Source: Parvularcula sp038749595
GTDB taxonomy: Bacteria; Pseudomonadota; Alphaproteobacteria; Caulobacterales; Parvularculaceae
NCBI GenBank assembly: GCA_038749595.1
Contig: JBCDHW010000006.1
Location: 124,001-188,000 of the forward strand
Direction: 5' to 3'
DNA: 64,000 nucleotides
Positions within the stretch are counted from its first letter, which is position 1; every line of letters begins with the position of its first letter. Shown piece by piece: positions 52,689-61,589 of the stretch. The notes under the pieces were generated by a model, which had not been told where the DNA came from, did no database searches, and was given only the letters and a program-made list of their open reading frames with translations. Both the position numbers and the translations under genes were made by a program.

Positions 52689-52979
52689 CTGTGGGAGGAG
52701 CTCAAACCAGAGGTCGCGCCAGTCGGGATTGGCCCTCTCAATCAACGCGATCTTCCAAAGGCGCCGCCAGCGTTTGATGCGCTTTTCTGCTTGGATCGCC
52801 GACGCCATCGCTCCGTGGACGTCACACCAAACGAGCCGCTTTAATCCGTACACTTTCGTGAAGCCGCCAAGAAGACCCTCTCTATGCTGATAAACCCGGC
52901 CGGGAAGGTCAGAGGTCACACCCGTGTAAAGCGTGCCGCGCTTCTGGTTCGTCATGATGTACACGGCAGGATGTTTCAT
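52617..52979 (-). CDS. GIY-YIG nuclease-domain protein, C-terminus encoded by a repeat
   Basis: 120 aa from ATG 52979. KHPAVYIMTNQKRGTLYTGV is the GIY...YIG core, then VYQHREG, LVWCDVHGAMASAIQAEKRIK and WRDLWFELL, the usual short (UPF0213/YhbQ-like) form. The last ~24 residues (from PSSRKAEGLSG) come from the left palindromic repeat and replace the normal end. A second repeat copy lies 28 bp upstream of the start. Catalytic Arg/Glu region appears kept; biological role of these small nucleases is largely unknown. Confidence 0.85.
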   Translation of the reverse strand: MKHPAVYIMTNQKRGTLYTGVTSDLPGRVYQHREGLLGGFTKVYGLKRLVWCDVHGAMASAIQAEKRIKRWRRLWKIALIERANPDWRDLWFELLPQPSSRKAEGLSGTQGLNFSTEPPG

Positions 52980-53006
52980 CTCCGGAGATATAGAGCGAAC
53001 ACACTT

Positions 53007-53132
53007 CCCGTCATCCCGGAATTTGCAAAGCAAATATCCGGGACCCAAGGATCAAGCCATCGACAGGCTGGTCGGGCGAAAAAGCTCAGCCCCTGGGTCC
53101 CGGCTCTCCCTACGGTCGGCCGGGATGACGGG
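53007..53132. repeat. Dispersed palindromic repeat, right copy
   Basis: About 126 bp, ends CCCGTCATCCCGG / CCGGGATGACGGG, same orientation as the copy at 52557 and sharing its inner hairpin and GGGACCCAAGGATCAAGCC block; the middle differs. It lies just upstream of the GIY-YIG start codon. Confidence 0.87.
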
Positions 53133-53205
53133 TGAAGAGGGAAACTCAAAAGCTCCGTAGGGTGTATAAAGCGAAGTGCCAACGGTTCGATGCCCGCTAC
53201 GCTTC

Positions 53206-53802
53206 CTACTGAATAGAATGAATCTGAGCTGTCGATTGAAGAAGTAGGTTCTTGTTTGGCGCAGGCTTCAGTCTGGGTATTGGTGGCGATTGTACTTGAT
53301 TATTATCAGGAGCCCGGTTTGAACTGAGCTTTGACGCTTCGATTGTAGCTTCTGCCTGGATCTCAGCAGCGCGAATTATTGACCGACCACTGATAGTAGT
53401 CGCTGCAAGTCCTGCTATTGAGGTTATAAGGGAAGCAACCACTGCAGCCACTGGCCCATTGAGCGTACGAGCTTTCCGATATACCCTACGCGCCTCATCG
53501 GGCAGCGTCTCCGCCAACTGATCCGCCTGCTCTTGAGATATCTTACCCGAAGCTAGATCTTTAGTGATTTTCTCAAGCGCCCGAAGTGCCTGAGGGCTTA
53601 TGCTTGGACTAATGCTTACTGTAACAGCTTCTTGGTCATGATTATACACTCCAGGTATAATCTCGATTACGCGCGAACATCCTGGTACCGGGCAAGAACA
53701 ACTGCAGCCAATAATGCTGTTGTTGTAACCGTGTCCGGCAAACCCAATACCGATCGCGGGAACTATGCCGTGATCAGGGCAGTAGGCGAGAGGATGATGC
53801 AT
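53206..53802 (-). CDS. Hypothetical protein with Cys/His-rich N-terminus and membrane helix
   Basis: 198 aa. N-terminal zinc-ribbon-like region (AYCPDHG, GCSCSCPVPGCSRVIEIIPG), then ALEKITKDLASGKISQEQADQLAE, a hydrophobic segment (VAAVVASLITSIAGLAATT) and a Pro/Asn-rich tail. Base composition is less GC-rich than the neighbours, suggesting transfer. It begins 8 bp after the end of nrdA but is unlikely to be linked to it in function. Family not recognised beyond its similarity in layout to scattered rhizobial hypotheticals. Confidence 0.6.
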   Translation of the reverse strand: MHHPLAYCPDHGIVPAIGIGFAGHGYNNSIIGCSCSCPVPGCSRVIEIIPGVYNHDQEAVTVSISPSISPQALRALEKITKDLASGKISQEQADQLAETLPDEARRVYRKARTLNGPVAAVVASLITSIAGLAATTISGRSIIRAAEIQAEATIEASKLSSNRAPDNNQVQSPPIPRLKPAPNKNLLLQSTAQIHSIQ

Positions 53803-53810
53803 TCATCACC

Positions 53811-55682
53811 TCACTGACAAGCTAAGCACTCGTCATAGTCTTTGCGCTCGATCTCGAACCCTTCCGCAGACGCGCCGTCCTCTTTCTCCTTGCCGCCGGC
53901 ATAGGCCGTGCGCTGAACGCTTTGGCTGCGGCAGTAGTAGAGGGACTTCACGCCTTTTTCCCAGGCGGTCCAGTGGAGCATGTGGAGGTCCCACTTGTCG
54001 ACGTCGCCGGGCAGGAAGATGTTGATCGACTGCGACTGGCAGATGAACGGCGCGCGGTCGGCGGCGAGTTCGATCACCCAGCGCTGGTCGAGTTCAAACG
54101 CCGTTTTGAAGACGTCTTTTTCGTCCTGGGTCAGACCATCAAGGTGCTGAACACTTCCGCCATGCTCAAGGATGCCAGCCCAGGTGTCGTCATCGTCCAT
54201 CCCTTTTGAAGCGAGAAGCTTTTCAAGGGCTTGGTTCTTGACCGCGAAGGAACCCGAGAGGGTCTTGTGGGTGTAATAGTTGGTCGGGATCGGCTCAACA
54301 CAGGCCGAGGTGCCGCCGCAGATGATCGAGATCGACGCGGTCGGCGCGATCGCAAGCTTGTGGCTGAAGCGCTGCATGATGCCGCGTTCCTCCGCATCCG
54401 GACAAGCGCCGCGCTCTTGCGCGAGCTTCACCGACGCTTGGTCAGCCTTCTGACGAATATGCTTGAAGAGGCGCATGTTCCACGACTTGGCCATGGCGCT
54501 TTCAAACGGGATGCCGAGGTTCTGCAGCATCGAGTGGAAGCCCATGAGACCGAGGCCCACCGAACGCTCCCGCGCGGCGGAGTACTTCGCCTTGGCCATA
54601 TCGTCCGGCGCGCGGTCGATGAAGTCTTGGAGCACGTTATCAAGGAAGCGCATGATGTCTTCGATGAACTGCTCGTCGTCTTTCCACTCTTCGTAGGTCT
54701 CAGCGTTGAGCGAGCTGAGGCAGCAGACGGCCGTACGGTCGTTGCCCAGGTGGTCTTTGCCCGTGTGCAGCATAATCTCTGCACAGAGGTTTGAGGTGGA
54801 GACCTTGAGGCCGAGGTCCTTTTGGTGCTTCGGCATCGAGCGGTTCACGGTGTCGGAGAAGATGAGGTAGGGCTCACCCGTCTGTAGACGGATCTCTAGG
54901 ATCTTCTGCCACAGCTCGCGCGCATCGACTTTCTTCATCACTTCGCCGGTCTTGGGCGACTTGAGCGCGAAGGAGCGGCCTTCGCGGACGGCGTCCATGA
55001 AGTCATCGGTGATGTTGATGCCGTGGTGAAGGTTCAGCGAGCGGCGGTTGAAATCGCCCGACGGCTTACGGATCTCGAGGAACTCTTCGATTTCCGGGTG
55101 GTGGATGTCGAGGTAGCAGGCGGCCGATCCGCGGCGCAGGCTGCCTTGGCTGATCGCCAGGGTGAGGCTGTCCATGACGCGGATGAAGGGGATGATGCCT
55201 GAGGTCTGACCCGAGCCTTTCACCTTTTCGCCGATCGAGCGGACGTGGCCCCAATAGGTGCCGATGCCGCCGCCGTTCGACGCAAGCCAAACATTCTCGT
55301 TCCAGGTGCCGACGATGCCGTCGAGGCTGTCGTCCACCGCGTTGAGGAAGCACGAGATCGGCAGGCCGCGCTTGGCACCGCCGTTCGAGAGGACCGGCGT
55401 TGCGGGCATGAACCACAGGCGCGAGACGTAATCGTAGATCCGCTGGGCATGCTCGTGGTCGTCAGCATAGGCATTGGCCACACGTGCGAACATGTCCTGA
55501 TAGCTTTCTCCTTCAAGGAGGTAGCGATCATCCATGGTTTTCTTGCCGAACTCGGTCAGGAGCGCGTCCCGCGACGAGTCGGTGACGATCTGCGGCACGA
55601 CCTTCAGGTCGGGTTTGGCCGCTTGAGCCCCTTGGGCTTGGGTGGTGTTCAGTTCCGCAGCCGTATTTTCCGACAGACTCAT
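53811..55682 (-). CDS. nrdA: Ribonucleoside-diphosphate reductase, alpha subunit (class I)
   Basis: 623 aa, a short alpha chain lacking the N-terminal ATP-cone. Active-site features: ISCFLNAVDD, STSNLCAEI with the reducing Cys and catalytic Cys/Glu, GFHSMLQNLGIPFESAMA, PTASISIICG, LYYCRSQSVQRTAY, and the C-terminal redox pair CLACQ. It reduces ribonucleotides to deoxyribonucleotides with an NrdB partner, which is not in the window. ATG 55682 chosen from the conserved start of homologues; the upstream extension is unsupported. Confidence 0.93.
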   Translation of the reverse strand: MSLSENTAAELNTTQAQGAQAAKPDLKVVPQIVTDSSRDALLTEFGKKTMDDRYLLEGESYQDMFARVANAYADDHEHAQRIYDYVSRLWFMPATPVLSNGGAKRGLPISCFLNAVDDSLDGIVGTWNENVWLASNGGGIGTYWGHVRSIGEKVKGSGQTSGIIPFIRVMDSLTLAISQGSLRRGSAACYLDIHHPEIEEFLEIRKPSGDFNRRSLNLHHGINITDDFMDAVREGRSFALKSPKTGEVMKKVDARELWQKILEIRLQTGEPYLIFSDTVNRSMPKHQKDLGLKVSTSNLCAEIMLHTGKDHLGNDRTAVCCLSSLNAETYEEWKDDEQFIEDIMRFLDNVLQDFIDRAPDDMAKAKYSAARERSVGLGLMGFHSMLQNLGIPFESAMAKSWNMRLFKHIRQKADQASVKLAQERGACPDAEERGIMQRFSHKLAIAPTASISIICGGTSACVEPIPTNYYTHKTLSGSFAVKNQALEKLLASKGMDDDDTWAGILEHGGSVQHLDGLTQDEKDVFKTAFELDQRWVIELAADRAPFICQSQSINIFLPGDVDKWDLHMLHWTAWEKGVKSLYYCRSQSVQRTAYAGGKEKEDGASAEGFEIERKDYDECLACQ

Positions 55683-55726
55683 GGCGTTCCCTTTACTCTC
55701 GCGTTTTTGGGCGGGGCCCCTCTCAG

Positions 55727-55742
55727 ACACCATATCTTGGGG
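55727..55742. promoter_or_regulatory. Possible NrdR box upstream of nrdA
   Basis: ACACCATATCTTGGGG matches much of the 16-bp NrdR pattern (ACAC-ATAT-TwG). It is 45 bp from the nrdA start codon. NrdR boxes usually occur in pairs and I found only one, so this stays tentative. Confidence 0.4.
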
Positions 55743-55899
55743 TTATGGCGCCGTCGATGGCTATAACTAGTTTTCAAGATGATTCGCGATAACCCACCAA
55801 GCGCGATCTTTTCTCGCGCTTTAACGCACCATTTACAGAATTCGTGACGGCGCTAGGGGTGCACGTAGGAAACCCGAACAAACCCGAATGGGGAGAGCA

Positions 55900-57012
55900 A
55901 TGAAACGAGTATTTTTCCTGGCCGCCGCGAGCAGCATCTTTGCCCTATCGGCATGCGGATTAGGCGGTGACGGATCGAACGACGCCGCGCCGCAAGCCGC
56001 GAATGCGCCCGCGCCCGTCGCCGTGAACGCCTTCGGCTCCATTCCGGTGCCGCAGGAATTTGAGAACACGTCGTTTCCGCTGGTCACGGGGAGTGGGTTT
56101 TTGACCGCCTTCGCGAACGAACCGAATACCGAGACCCAAGCCAATGGCTCGATCATCCAAACCTTTGTCGAGGGATCGGGCCGCTCACCCACCGACCTTG
56201 ACGTGGCGAAGATCCATTTTGTCGCACGGGTCGCGGGGGAGGTTGAGCCGTTTGGATCGAGCTACCGGGACGGGGCGCCTGTCGTGATTGCCATGGATCA
56301 GGCGCTGCTTGGCTGGACCGAGACGCTGAAAACCATGCGCGAAGGGGGGAAAGTGCGCGTTGCATTGCCGTCTGACCTTGCCTTCGGCGAACGCGGCATG
56401 CCCGGGGGCGCGGTCGGCCAAAACGCGGTGACGGTCTATGACCTTGAGCTCATTACCGTTTACGATTCGAGCGATGACAGCCAACTGGCGCAGGCATCTG
56501 CTGAACTCCGCGCGAACTTACAAACCTTCTCTCGCAGGGCGCAGGAACAGCAGGCGCTCGCGCAGCAGCAGCTGTCTGGATTGGCTGCTGTGAATCGCGG
56601 GCGGTCGGCGCTGTATCTCAAAGAGCAAGCCGAACGCGACGCAACGATCGAAACCGGATCGGGCCTTATATACGAGATCGTCAGCGATCAGGGCCGTGGG
56701 CCATCGCCCAAAATTGGCGACGTGATCCAGGTGCACTATCGCGGCACGCTGCCCAACGGCGAAGTCTTTGACAGCTCCTACCAACGCGGACAGCCCGCCG
56801 AGTTCGAGCTGGGTCGGGTGATCGCCGGGTGGAATGAAGCGCTGCAGCTCATGCAAGCGGGGGACGTTTTCCGGCTCTACATTCCAGGCGATCTCGCCTA
56901 CGGGGCCCGCGGCACACCGGACGGGTCGATTGGTCCGAACCAGGCGCTGGTTTTTGATGTGGAGCTTTTGAAGGTGACGCCTGCTGCAACGGGCGATGAA
57001 GGCGGTGAATAG
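55900..57012 (+). CDS. Lipoprotein with tandem FKBP-type peptidyl-prolyl isomerase domains
   Basis: 370 aa. Lipobox LSAC near residue 20, a disordered linker, FKBP domain 1 (~95-195, VAKIHFVARVAGEVEPFGSS ...), a helical linker (~205-255), and FKBP domain 2 (~275-362, IQVHYRGTLPNGEVFDSSYQ, VIAGWNEALQLM, DLAYGARG). Domain 2 has the usual active-site aromatics; domain 1 is divergent and may only bind. Acts on folding of exported proteins. The 3' end overlaps the next gene by 17 bp. Confidence 0.88.
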   Translation: MKRVFFLAAASSIFALSACGLGGDGSNDAAPQAANAPAPVAVNAFGSIPVPQEFENTSFPLVTGSGFLTAFANEPNTETQANGSIIQTFVEGSGRSPTDLDVAKIHFVARVAGEVEPFGSSYRDGAPVVIAMDQALLGWTETLKTMREGGKVRVALPSDLAFGERGMPGGAVGQNAVTVYDLELITVYDSSDDSQLAQASAELRANLQTFSRRAQEQQALAQQQLSGLAAVNRGRSALYLKEQAERDATIETGSGLIYEIVSDQGRGPSPKIGDVIQVHYRGTLPNGEVFDSSYQRGQPAEFELGRVIAGWNEALQLMQAGDVFRLYIPGDLAYGARGTPDGSIGPNQALVFDVELLKVTPAATGDEGGE

Positions 57013-58087
57013 CGTCGTGCGCGCGCTCTTCTTTGGTGCGGCGGCACTCGCGGCCTTAGCGGCGTGCGGGGGTGCGCCGTCGGAGCCCAAGGCCGTGCGC
57101 GAGCCGACCCCAGAGGAGCACGCGCAAGCCGAGGCGTTTCTTGAAGCGAACGCGACTCCCCTGCCCGAGGCTTGGGAATTCTCCCGCCTCACGTTTGGCG
57201 ATGGTCTTTATGTACGGGTGGGTCATGCGCCTCGCGCGGATGCGAAAGGGACGATCATTTTTGTCCCAGGTTATACCTCCAGCCCCGAACTCGCCTCTGA
57301 TTTTCTCGCGGAGTGGGACGCTCGCGGGTATGAAGTCGCGAGCGTGGATATGCCCGGGCAAGGCGAGTCGATCCGCCGGGAGGACGACTACCAAAAGACG
57401 TATACCGGCGATTTCTCCGTCTACGGACAAGCGGTGGCAGCAGCCGTGGCCAATTTGGAGGCCGAGCGTCTTTCCGAAGGGCCGCTCATCGTAGCGGGCG
57501 ACAGCTTTGGGGCGCACTCAGTGCTCCGGGGGGCAGCGGATACCGGCCTTCCGGAGGCGGACGGTTTGTTCGTCTTGGTCCCCGCGGTTATGCCGGTGCT
57601 CGAAGCGCCGAAATTCTTGGTCAAATGGGTGATCGGGCGCGCCGTCAACAATGGGCAGGGTGATGCCTATATGGACGGCATGGGCCCGTGGTCTGCGGAT
57701 GATTTCGCTGCGTATGACGTCACCCGTTGCGGCGACCGCGAGGATCGCAACTTCAAGAACGCAGCGCTTTACATCACCAAGCCTGAGCTGCGCGTCGGGG
57801 GACCGACGAACGCATGGGGCCTGGGCATGGTGACCTCCGGGGAGGACCTCCTCAAGAGCGAAGCACTGCGGACGTTCGATCGTCCGGTGCAAATGGTCAT
57901 CGCGGGCCAGGACGTCATCGTACAGAACAAGTACGCCGAACGGCTGTGCACCAAGCGCATGGGCTCCTGCGACGTCACTCACATCGACGAAGCGACCCAT
58001 TGCGTGTATCTTGAGGACGACGGGGTACAGGCCCAAGTGCATGATGCACTGGAGCTTTTGGTCCAAAAATTGCAGCCAGCGCTCTGA
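56996..58087 (+). CDS. Alpha/beta hydrolase (lysophospholipase-like lipoprotein)
   Basis: 363 aa. Lipoprotein signal with LAAC near residue 24. Hydrolase features: GTIIFVPGYTSSPELASDFL (oxyanion region), VASVDMPGQGES, nucleophile elbow GDSFGAHS, and His in IDEATHCVYLED. Resembles PldB-type monoacylglycerol/lysophospholipid hydrolases. Start overlaps the FKBP gene; GTG at 57005 is an alternative. Confidence 0.85.
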   Translation: MKAVNSVVRALFFGAAALAALAACGGAPSEPKAVREPTPEEHAQAEAFLEANATPLPEAWEFSRLTFGDGLYVRVGHAPRADAKGTIIFVPGYTSSPELASDFLAEWDARGYEVASVDMPGQGESIRREDDYQKTYTGDFSVYGQAVAAAVANLEAERLSEGPLIVAGDSFGAHSVLRGAADTGLPEADGLFVLVPAVMPVLEAPKFLVKWVIGRAVNNGQGDAYMDGMGPWSADDFAAYDVTRCGDREDRNFKNAALYITKPELRVGGPTNAWGLGMVTSGEDLLKSEALRTFDRPVQMVIAGQDVIVQNKYAERLCTKRMGSCDVTHIDEATHCVYLEDDGVQAQVHDALELLVQKLQPAL

Positions 58088-58125
58088 TCGCCGACCCGCG
58101 GGAAGCGCTACGCCAGGAGGCGACG

Positions 58126-59178
58126 ATGCTGAAGACGGAACAATTGAAGCAAGCGCTCGCCGAGCGGATCTTGGTCCTCGACGGCGGCGCCGGCACGATG
58201 ATCCAAGGCCATCAGCTTACGGAGGAAGGCTTTCGCGGCGAACGGTTTGCCGATTGGGGGCAGGATGTTCAGGGCAACAATGACCTTCTGAACATCACGC
58301 AGCCTGACATCATCCGCGGCATGCACGAGGCCTATCTCGAAGCGGGCGCGGACATTCTCGAGACCAATACGTTCAGTTCACCGACGATTGCCCAGGCCGA
58401 CTACGCCATGGAAAGCATCGCGAAAGAGTTGAATGTCGAAGGCGCAAAATTGGCCCGCGAAGCGGCTGATGCCGCCGAAGCGCGAGACGGGAAACCCCGC
58501 TTTGTCGCGGGCGCGCTCGGGCCGACCAACCGCACGGCATCGATCAGCCCCGACGTCAACGATCCTGGCGCGCGCAACGTGACGTTCGAGGACCTCGCCG
58601 CGACCTACCGCGAAGCGACCGAAGGACTGCTCGACGGCGGGGTCGATATACTCTTGGTCGAGACCATCTTCGATACGCTGAACGCGAAAGCGGCACTGTA
58701 CGGGATCATGGATGTTTTCGATGATCGGGGACAGGAATGGCCGATCATGCTGTCGGCGACGATCACGGACCAATCGGGACGGACGCTCAGTGGGCAGACG
58801 GCCACAGCGTTCTATCACTCTGTGCAGCACGCCAAAGCGATCTCGGTTGGGCTCAATTGTGCCCTGGGTCCTGATCTGATGCGGCCTTATATTCAGGAAA
58901 TCAGCGACATCGCGGAGACCTATGTCTCGGCGTATCCGAACGCGGGGTTGCCCAACGCGTTCGGCGGTTATGACGAGACGCCTGAGAGCATGGTGGTGCA
59001 TATCCGCGAGTGGGCGGAAAGCGGCCTACTGAACATTATCGGTGGCTGCTGCGGCACGACGCCAGACCACATTCGCGCGTTTGCCGAGGCCGTGAAGGAT
59101 CTTCCGCCCCGGGAAGTGCCAAACCACGACCGCGCGATGAAACTGTCCGGGCTCGAACCCTTTAAGATGGTTGGGTGA
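58126..59178 (+). CDS. metH: Methionine synthase N-terminal half (homocysteine-binding module, split MetH)
   Basis: 350 aa. Homocysteine S-methyltransferase barrel with ILVLDGGAGTMIQGHQLTEE, ETNTFSSPTIAQADY and zinc ligands in GLNCALGPD and GGCCGTTPDH. The chain ends at the point where full MetH would continue into the pterin module (KLSGLEPF is the normal junction). Alphaproteobacteria often encode MetH as two genes; the second half does not follow here. GGAGG lies before the ATG. Confidence 0.9.
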   Translation: MLKTEQLKQALAERILVLDGGAGTMIQGHQLTEEGFRGERFADWGQDVQGNNDLLNITQPDIIRGMHEAYLEAGADILETNTFSSPTIAQADYAMESIAKELNVEGAKLAREAADAAEARDGKPRFVAGALGPTNRTASISPDVNDPGARNVTFEDLAATYREATEGLLDGGVDILLVETIFDTLNAKAALYGIMDVFDDRGQEWPIMLSATITDQSGRTLSGQTATAFYHSVQHAKAISVGLNCALGPDLMRPYIQEISDIAETYVSAYPNAGLPNAFGGYDETPESMVVHIREWAESGLLNIIGGCCGTTPDHIRAFAEAVKDLPPREVPNHDRAMKLSGLEPFKMVG

Positions 59179-59230
59179 CCCTCAGGGTACAGAACATCCT
59201 TAAGATGTCCTGCTCGGAGCTGGGCATCGG

Positions 59231-60235
59231 CTAACGCGAGGAGTTCAGCGTTTTCAGCTTCTCTTCCCAGGCGATGGCGCTTTTGGCCATGGCTTCGAGG
59301 GTGTCGTGTTGGGGGACCCAGCCGGGGAGCGTTTCTTTGATCTTGGTGTTGTCGGAGACCAGGACCGGCGCGTCACCGGCGCGGCGGGGCGCGGGGCGCG
59401 CGTCGATCTGAGAGCCGGTGACGGCTTCGGCCGCAGCGATCACTTCTTTCACCGTCGCGCCGCGGCCATAGCCGCAGTTCATCGTCACCTGCCCGCCCGC
59501 CGAGAGAACGTGCTTCAACGTTTCAACGTGGGCGGCGGCGAGATCGCTGACGTGGATGTAATCGCGGATGCAGGTACCGTCGCGGGTGTCGTAGTCTTCT
59601 CCGTACACCTCCATAAAGGGCCGCTTGCCCGTGGCGACCTGGCTTGCGATCTTCAGCAGGTGGGTTGCGTTGGGGGTCGACTGGCCGACCCGGCCCTCGG
59701 GATCGGCGCCAGCGACGTTGAAGTACCGCAAGATACCGGCCTGGAGACCATGGGCGATCCCCACATCGCGGATCATGGCTTCGGTCATCAGCTTGGACTG
59801 GCCGTAGGGGGACAGCGGCAGCTTGGTCGCGTCCTCGCCAAGTGCTGCGCCAGCAGGGTCTGGGGCGTAGACAGCGGCGGTGGAGCTGAAGAGGATTGTG
59901 CCGATATCGGCGTCCACCATCTCCGCCAGAAGGCCGAGCGAAGTTGCGGTGTTCTCCTGGTAGTACTTGATCGGGTTCTCGACGGATTCGGGCACGACGA
60001 TCCGGCCCGCGAAGTGCATCACCGCGGTGATTTTCTGATCCGTCAGGACTTTTTTGAGGAGGCTGCGGTCCGACACATCGCCGCGGACGAATGTCGCCTG
60101 GGGCGGTATCGCATGCTCAACACCCGTCGAGAGGTCGTCGATGATGACGACGTCCAACCCCTCGTCGAGACACGCATAAGATGTGTGGCTACCAATATAG
60201 CCTGCTCCGCCGGTGATTAGGACTCTCTCGCTCAC
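59231..60235 (-). CDS. galE: UDP-glucose 4-epimerase
   Basis: 334 aa from GTG 60235 with GAGG 7 nt upstream; the protein then begins at its NAD site (VLITGGAGYIGSH). Catalytic SSTAAVY and YGQSK (Tyr/Lys), LRYFNVAGADP and RDYIHVSDLAAAHV are all present. Interconverts UDP-glucose and UDP-galactose for surface polysaccharides. Divergent from the Fur-family gene. Confidence 0.95.
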   Translation of the reverse strand: MSERVLITGGAGYIGSHTSYACLDEGLDVVIIDDLSTGVEHAIPPQATFVRGDVSDRSLLKKVLTDQKITAVMHFAGRIVVPESVENPIKYYQENTATSLGLLAEMVDADIGTILFSSTAAVYAPDPAGAALGEDATKLPLSPYGQSKLMTEAMIRDVGIAHGLQAGILRYFNVAGADPEGRVGQSTPNATHLLKIASQVATGKRPFMEVYGEDYDTRDGTCIRDYIHVSDLAAAHVETLKHVLSAGGQVTMNCGYGRGATVKEVIAAAEAVTGSQIDARPAPRRAGDAPVLVSDNTKIKETLPGWVPQHDTLEAMAKSAIAWEEKLKTLNSSR

Positions 60236-60363
60236 TGGTCGGCCTCTTCGTTTCTGATTCCCGAAGGTCGCTTGTGTCACAACGGAATTTGGTTCAACCT
60301 TTTGTCTCAAATCTGGACGAGTCCGCGCGACTCCGTCCCCACATCGATGGGAAGGGGCGCCCC

Positions 60364-60795
60364 ATGGCTTCGTTGGCCGCGCAGCACAATACGTCGAATG
60401 AAGGACGCCGTGTTCGCTTAACGAAGAACGATCGTCTGGTGTTAACAGCGCTGGAAGACGCGAGCGTTCCCTTAAAGGCCTATGACTTGCTCGAGCGGTT
60501 GAAAACGCAAGGGATCGGCGCGCCGATGACCGTGTACCGCGCGCTCGATCGCCTGCAGAAACAAGGGCTGGTGCATAAGCTCGATGGGCTTGGCGCTTTT
60601 GTGGTCTGCAAACACGGTGCGCCGCACGAGGTGGAGATTTTCCTGATCTGCCGCAAATGTGAGGCGGTCGAGGAAATCAAGGATAGCGGTGAGGATTTGC
60701 ACGACGCGGCGGATCAAGCGTCAGAGGGCTACGCGTTCAAGCCGGAGCTGATCCGGATGGAAGTCCGCGGCCTTTGCGGTGACTGCAACCTGTAG
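60364..60795 (+). CDS. zur: Fur-family regulator, probably Zur
   Basis: 143 aa from ATG 60364 with GGAAGGGG upstream. Winged helix (KAYDLLERLKTQGIGAPMTVYRALDRLQKQGLVHKL), regulatory-metal residues around CKHGAPHEVEIF, and two structural Zn pairs, CRKC and CGDC. The pattern ICRKCEAVEEI and the short length fit Zur better than Fur, but metal specificity cannot be fixed by sequence. Confidence 0.85.
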   Translation: MASLAAQHNTSNEGRRVRLTKNDRLVLTALEDASVPLKAYDLLERLKTQGIGAPMTVYRALDRLQKQGLVHKLDGLGAFVVCKHGAPHEVEIFLICRKCEAVEEIKDSGEDLHDAADQASEGYAFKPELIRMEVRGLCGDCNL

Positions 60796-60824
60796 CTGAG
60801 CGCTTCGGCGCGCGGTCCTGCCTA

Positions 60825-61535
60825 TCAGCGACCACCGTTTTTGATGAAGTCCCCGATCCAGTGCGCCATCTGCGCACGATCGCTGGTATTGCGCAGGGTC
60901 GCCTGGCCAAGGTCCACACGATCAGCAGGGATTCGATCTGCGCGGAGCTGCATCAAGGCGGCAGCGAAGTCGTGGTCGAATTCCGGGTGCATTTGGAATG
61001 AGAGAAGCGGCAGCGAGTCGTGCGCCAAGGCGCCGTACGGTGTGAACGCGGAACCCGCGACGCGGCGGAAGCCCTCGGGCAAGCTCAAAACCTGATCTTG
61101 ATGGGAGACGGCGCAGGCAAAACGGCTCGGACCGCCCTGCCACGGCGTTTCACCCACGATTTCATAGGTATGCACCCCCACGCCCCAGCCGCGTTCGGAC
61201 TTGGCCACCTCCGCGCCGTAGGCGCGCGCAATGAGCTGGTGACCGAAACAGATCCCCACCACCGGGCACCCCGCCTCGGCATAATCGCGAACGGCGGCTT
61301 CGAGCGGCGCGATGAAGGCATGGTCCTCATAAACGCCCTTGGGCGAACCGGTGACGAGAAGACCGACGCCGCGTTGCGGCTCGGGGACCAAAGCGCCTTG
61401 AATAACGTTGATCGTCTCGATATCGAAATCTAATTTCGCCCGCTCGAACATCGCGGCGAACATTTGCGGATAAGACGGCCAATCGCCGGGAAGCGCAGAT
61501 GGCGGTGTTCCGGTTTCAGCGATGATCAATCTCAT
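60825..61535 (-). CDS. Class I glutamine amidotransferase (GMP-synthase-like)
   Basis: 236 aa from ATG 61535. Nucleophile Cys in VVGICFGHQLIARAYG, and the His/Glu pair in SFQMHPEFDHDF complete the triad. Stand-alone form, related to gamma-glutamylpolyamine/GMP synthase-like amidotransferases; substrate unknown. Divergent from the enoyl-CoA hydratase gene by 54 bp. Confidence 0.88.
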   Translation of the reverse strand: MRLIIAETGTPPSALPGDWPSYPQMFAAMFERAKLDFDIETINVIQGALVPEPQRGVGLLVTGSPKGVYEDHAFIAPLEAAVRDYAEAGCPVVGICFGHQLIARAYGAEVAKSERGWGVGVHTYEIVGETPWQGGPSRFACAVSHQDQVLSLPEGFRRVAGSAFTPYGALAHDSLPLLSFQMHPEFDHDFAAALMQLRADRIPADRVDLGQATLRNTSDRAQMAHWIGDFIKNGGR

Positions 61536-61589
61536 GCTTGCGCCCTTCGTCGAGTTTCTGCTCACTGCCGGGAAATGGAGGAGACCACA

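Noticed and set aside
52078..52890. Plus-strand open frame of 270 codons covering yciI end, repeat and GIY-YIG gene
   Set aside because: Crosses a palindromic repeat and two real genes on the other strand; no recognisable domain.
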